DNA of 14,842 nt from JAGWRA01 sp035534615 (GTDB lineage Bacteria > Acidobacteriota > Vicinamibacteria > Vicinamibacterales > CAVVIG01): contig DATLRO010000084.1 of NCBI GenBank assembly GCA_035534615.1, forward strand, positions 1 to 14,842, given 5' to 3'. The notes beneath the pieces were generated by a model. That model did not search any database and was not told the DNA's origin. It worked only from the letters and a program-made list of their open reading frames with translations. The first letter of the stretch is position 1. The number at the start of each line of letters is the position of its first letter. Positions 13,196 through 14,842 of the stretch are shown piece by piece. The position numbers were made by a program, and so were the translations under genes.

Positions 13196-14128
13196 ATGCG
13201 CGACCTCGGGTTCATGCGGGAACTGGGAGCGGGCGACTTCGCCGGTCCGACGGCGCGCCCGGCGACCGATGTCCAGGCGCGCCGCTGGCAGCGGGCGAAC
13301 CGGTCCTGGTGGGAAGCGCATCCCATGCGGTACGACTTCGGGACGGCGCTGCCGTACGACGATGGGAGCGCCGAGTTCTACGGGGAGATCGACCGCCGGT
13401 TCCTGCAGCGCGTCCGGACCGCCTTCCCGTGGACGCAGATCCCGTTCGACAACTTCATCGACTTCCCGTCGCTGGCCGGCCGCGCGGTGCTGGAGCTCGG
13501 CACCGGGTGCGGCACGCACGCCGAGCTGCTCGCGCGGCACGCCGGCACCTACACCGGCATCGATCTCACCACCTACGCCGTCAGGATGACGCGGCGGCGC
13601 CTGGATCTCCGCCGCCTGCCGGGCGCCGTGCTGCAGATGGACGCCGAGCACCTGTCGTTCCGCGACGCGTCCTTCGATCGCGCCTGGGCCTGGGGCGTGC
13701 TCCACCACACCGCGGACACCCGGCGCGCGCTCGCCGAGCTGCACCGCGTGCTGCGGCCGGGCGGCACCTGCACCTGCATGGTCTACCACCGCAGCCTCTG
13801 GACCACCCTCGTCCGCGGCGTCGTGTACTACGGCCTGCTCCGCGCCGGCTTCCTGCGCACCCGCTCCGTGCACCGGCTGCTGCAGAACCGATCGGACGGC
13901 GCGCTCGCCCGCTACTACACGCTGGACGAATGGCGGGCGGAGCTCGGCGGCCTGTTCGCGATCGACCGCGCGTGGATCCTCGGCGACAAGACGCAGCTGG
14001 TGCCGCTCCCGCACGGCCGCCCGCGGGATCTCGTGGCCCGCCTGATTCCGGATCGGGTGGGACGGACGGTGAGCAGCAGCCGGCCGGTCGGCGATCTGCT
14101 CGTGACGTCGCTGCGCCGGATCGACTGA
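13196..14128 (+). CDS. Class I SAM-dependent methyltransferase
   Basis: This 310-residue protein carries a Rossmann-type methyltransferase fold with motif I VLELGTGCGTH (98-108), the acidic post-I strand GIDLT (121-125), DAEHLSFRDASFDRAWAWGVLHH (149-171) and ELHRVLRPGG (181-190). Upstream is a distinctive block, NRSWWEAHPMRYDFGT (35-50), then FYGEIDRRFL, which I associate with a UbiE-like subfamily of unknown substrate. The C-terminal 110 residues are a less conserved extension with YYTLDEWRAELGGLF. ATG 13196 is chosen; ATG 13214 is also possible. The substrate cannot be inferred: quinone, lipid and natural-product methylation all remain open. It converges with the next methyltransferase gene with a 16-bp gap. 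Confidence 0.9.
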   Translation: MRDLGFMRELGAGDFAGPTARPATDVQARRWQRANRSWWEAHPMRYDFGTALPYDDGSAEFYGEIDRRFLQRVRTAFPWTQIPFDNFIDFPSLAGRAVLELGTGCGTHAELLARHAGTYTGIDLTTYAVRMTRRRLDLRRLPGAVLQMDAEHLSFRDASFDRAWAWGVLHHTADTRRALAELHRVLRPGGTCTCMVYHRSLWTTLVRGVVYYGLLRAGFLRTRSVHRLLQNRSDGALARYYTLDEWRAELGGLFAIDRAWILGDKTQLVPLPHGRPRDLVARLIPDRVGRTVSSSRPVGDLLVTSLRRID

Positions 14129-14144
14129 CCGGCCGCGGGCCGCC

Positions 14145-14842
14145 TCACGCCGCCGGCGGCAGCCAGAGCGAGCGGGCCGTCAGTTCGCGGGAGTCGAGGC
14201 CGGCCGCCCGGCCGAACCGCCGCGCCGGCTCGGGCAGGGCCACCTGAAACCGCCATTCGTCCGCCCGCCCGCCGGCCGCTTCCCAGGCCGCCTGCCATTC
14301 CGGCCACCACGGCGTCACGCCGCGCGCAATCGGCTCGACGATGAGCACGCGCGCGCCGTGCGCCGCCGCCTCGAGCAGCATCGGCTGCAGCCGGCGGCGC
14401 GCGTCCGGCGGCAGCTCGTTGAGGACGTACGCCGCGAGGATGGCGAGCGTGCCGCGGGGCATCCGCGGGGCGGCCGCGTCGCCGAGCCGGGCGTGGCCGC
14501 GGAGACCGAACTGGCGGTAGGTCCAGCCCGCTTCGGCCACGGCCCATGGGTGGCGATCGACGCCGAAGATCGTCGGCGGCGCGGCGAACGCGGAGGCCCA
14601 CGCCGCACCGGCCGCGCCCGTGCCGCAGCCGAGGTCGACCAGGGCATCGACCGCGCCGCGCGCCGCGTCGAGCGCCCGTACGATCTCGCGGACCACGAGG
14701 AAGTGCAGCGGGCCGTAGAACAGGGCGAAGGCCGCGCGCTTGCCGCGCCCGTCCAGCGCCGCGCCGCGGCCGATCGTCTCGCGCCGCTCGACGTAGGTGG
14801 CCGACAGCGCCCGCAGCGCCCGCGACACCTCCGGCCCGCGCA
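14145..14842 (-). CDS. Rsm22-like methyltransferase, 5' partial
   Basis: The frame is open through the right edge of the window. The GTG at 14828 has GGAG before it, but the conserved-looking sequence starts so close that the gene probably begins further right. From that GTG, motif I is LVDLGCGTGAAG (63-74), the motif II acidic residue is in IFGVDRHPWAV (87-97), and AYVLNELPP (133-141) sits where catalytic motif IV lies. The preceding block LDGRGKRAAFALFYGPLHFL (25-44) and the overall order resemble the Rsm22 family of ribosome-associated methyltransferase-like proteins. I do not see the Cys-rich iron-sulfur motif of mitochondrial Rsm22 in the part present. Target unknown. The pairing with the other methyltransferase is convergent, so they are not an operon. 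Confidence 0.82.
   Translation of the reverse strand, partial: RGPEVSRALRALSATYVERRETIGRGAALDGRGKRAAFALFYGPLHFLVVREIVRALDAARGAVDALVDLGCGTGAAGAAWASAFAAPPTIFGVDRHPWAVAEAGWTYRQFGLRGHARLGDAAAPRMPRGTLAILAAYVLNELPPDARRRLQPMLLEAAAHGARVLIVEPIARGVTPWWPEWQAAWEAAGGRADEWRFQVALPEPARRFGRAAGLDSRELTARSLWLPPAA

Noticed and set aside
1..14842. CRISPR array, tRNA, rRNA, insertion sequence, prophage or defence genes
   Set aside because: I found no regularly spaced repeats, no tRNA-like cloverleaf, no rRNA core sequence and no transposase, integrase or nuclease-like protein. The only clear long repeat is the coding HYR duplication.

Overview
This is a GC-rich bacterial window (GC-rich throughout, with strongly G/C-biased third codon positions) carrying ordinary chromosomal genes with no mobile element. 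Several things point to Acidobacteriota, most likely Vicinamibacteria, though this is inference and not proven: a secreted kelch/PKD/HYR protein ending in what looks like a post-COAP-1 type domain; an SRP RNA followed by dnaX-ybaB-recR; an Nramp transporter paired with a universal stress protein; and a membrane protein followed by a small HTH_34-type regulator.

Layout. Positions 1-2802 (+) hold the 3' part of a large secreted beta-propeller/Ig-like protein, ending at an intrinsic terminator that overlaps the convergent gene. Positions 6303-2837 (-) form one transcription unit: a consensus-like promoter, the small SRP RNA (ffs), dnaX, the YbaB nucleoid protein gene, recR, and a seven-helix DUF4203/TMEM198-like membrane protein, with gaps of about 10-25 nt between the protein genes. 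A roughly 200-bp intergenic stretch (6310-6510) follows, holding palindromes and CGAGC-rich repeats. An AlkK-like acyl-CoA ligase (+) then converges, with a 9-bp gap, on nicotinate phosphoribosyltransferase pncB (-). Divergent from pncB is mntH, driven by a near-consensus sigma70 promoter with an AT-rich palindrome over the predicted transcription start; a universal stress protein gene follows it. Next come an unknown six-helix membrane protein and an overlapping winged-helix regulator, probably read from a leaderless mRNA. Positions 12576-13195 have little secure coding content: one perfect 12-bp hairpin and one doubtful small membrane ORF on the minus strand. The window ends with two convergent class I SAM-dependent methyltransferase genes, the last (Rsm22-like) running off the right edge.

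Functionally the minus-strand operon covers replication and recombination (clamp loader, RecR, YbaB) plus protein targeting RNA. The central genes cover fatty-acid activation, NAD salvage and manganese/iron uptake coupled to stress. I see no CRISPR array, tRNA, rRNA, transposase, phage gene or defence system. The most rewarding items are the candidate metal-responsive operator at mntH, the uncharacterised membrane protein/HTH pair with its leaderless promoter, the recently duplicated 237-bp HYR unit in the secreted protein, and the repeat-rich spacer at 6350-6481.
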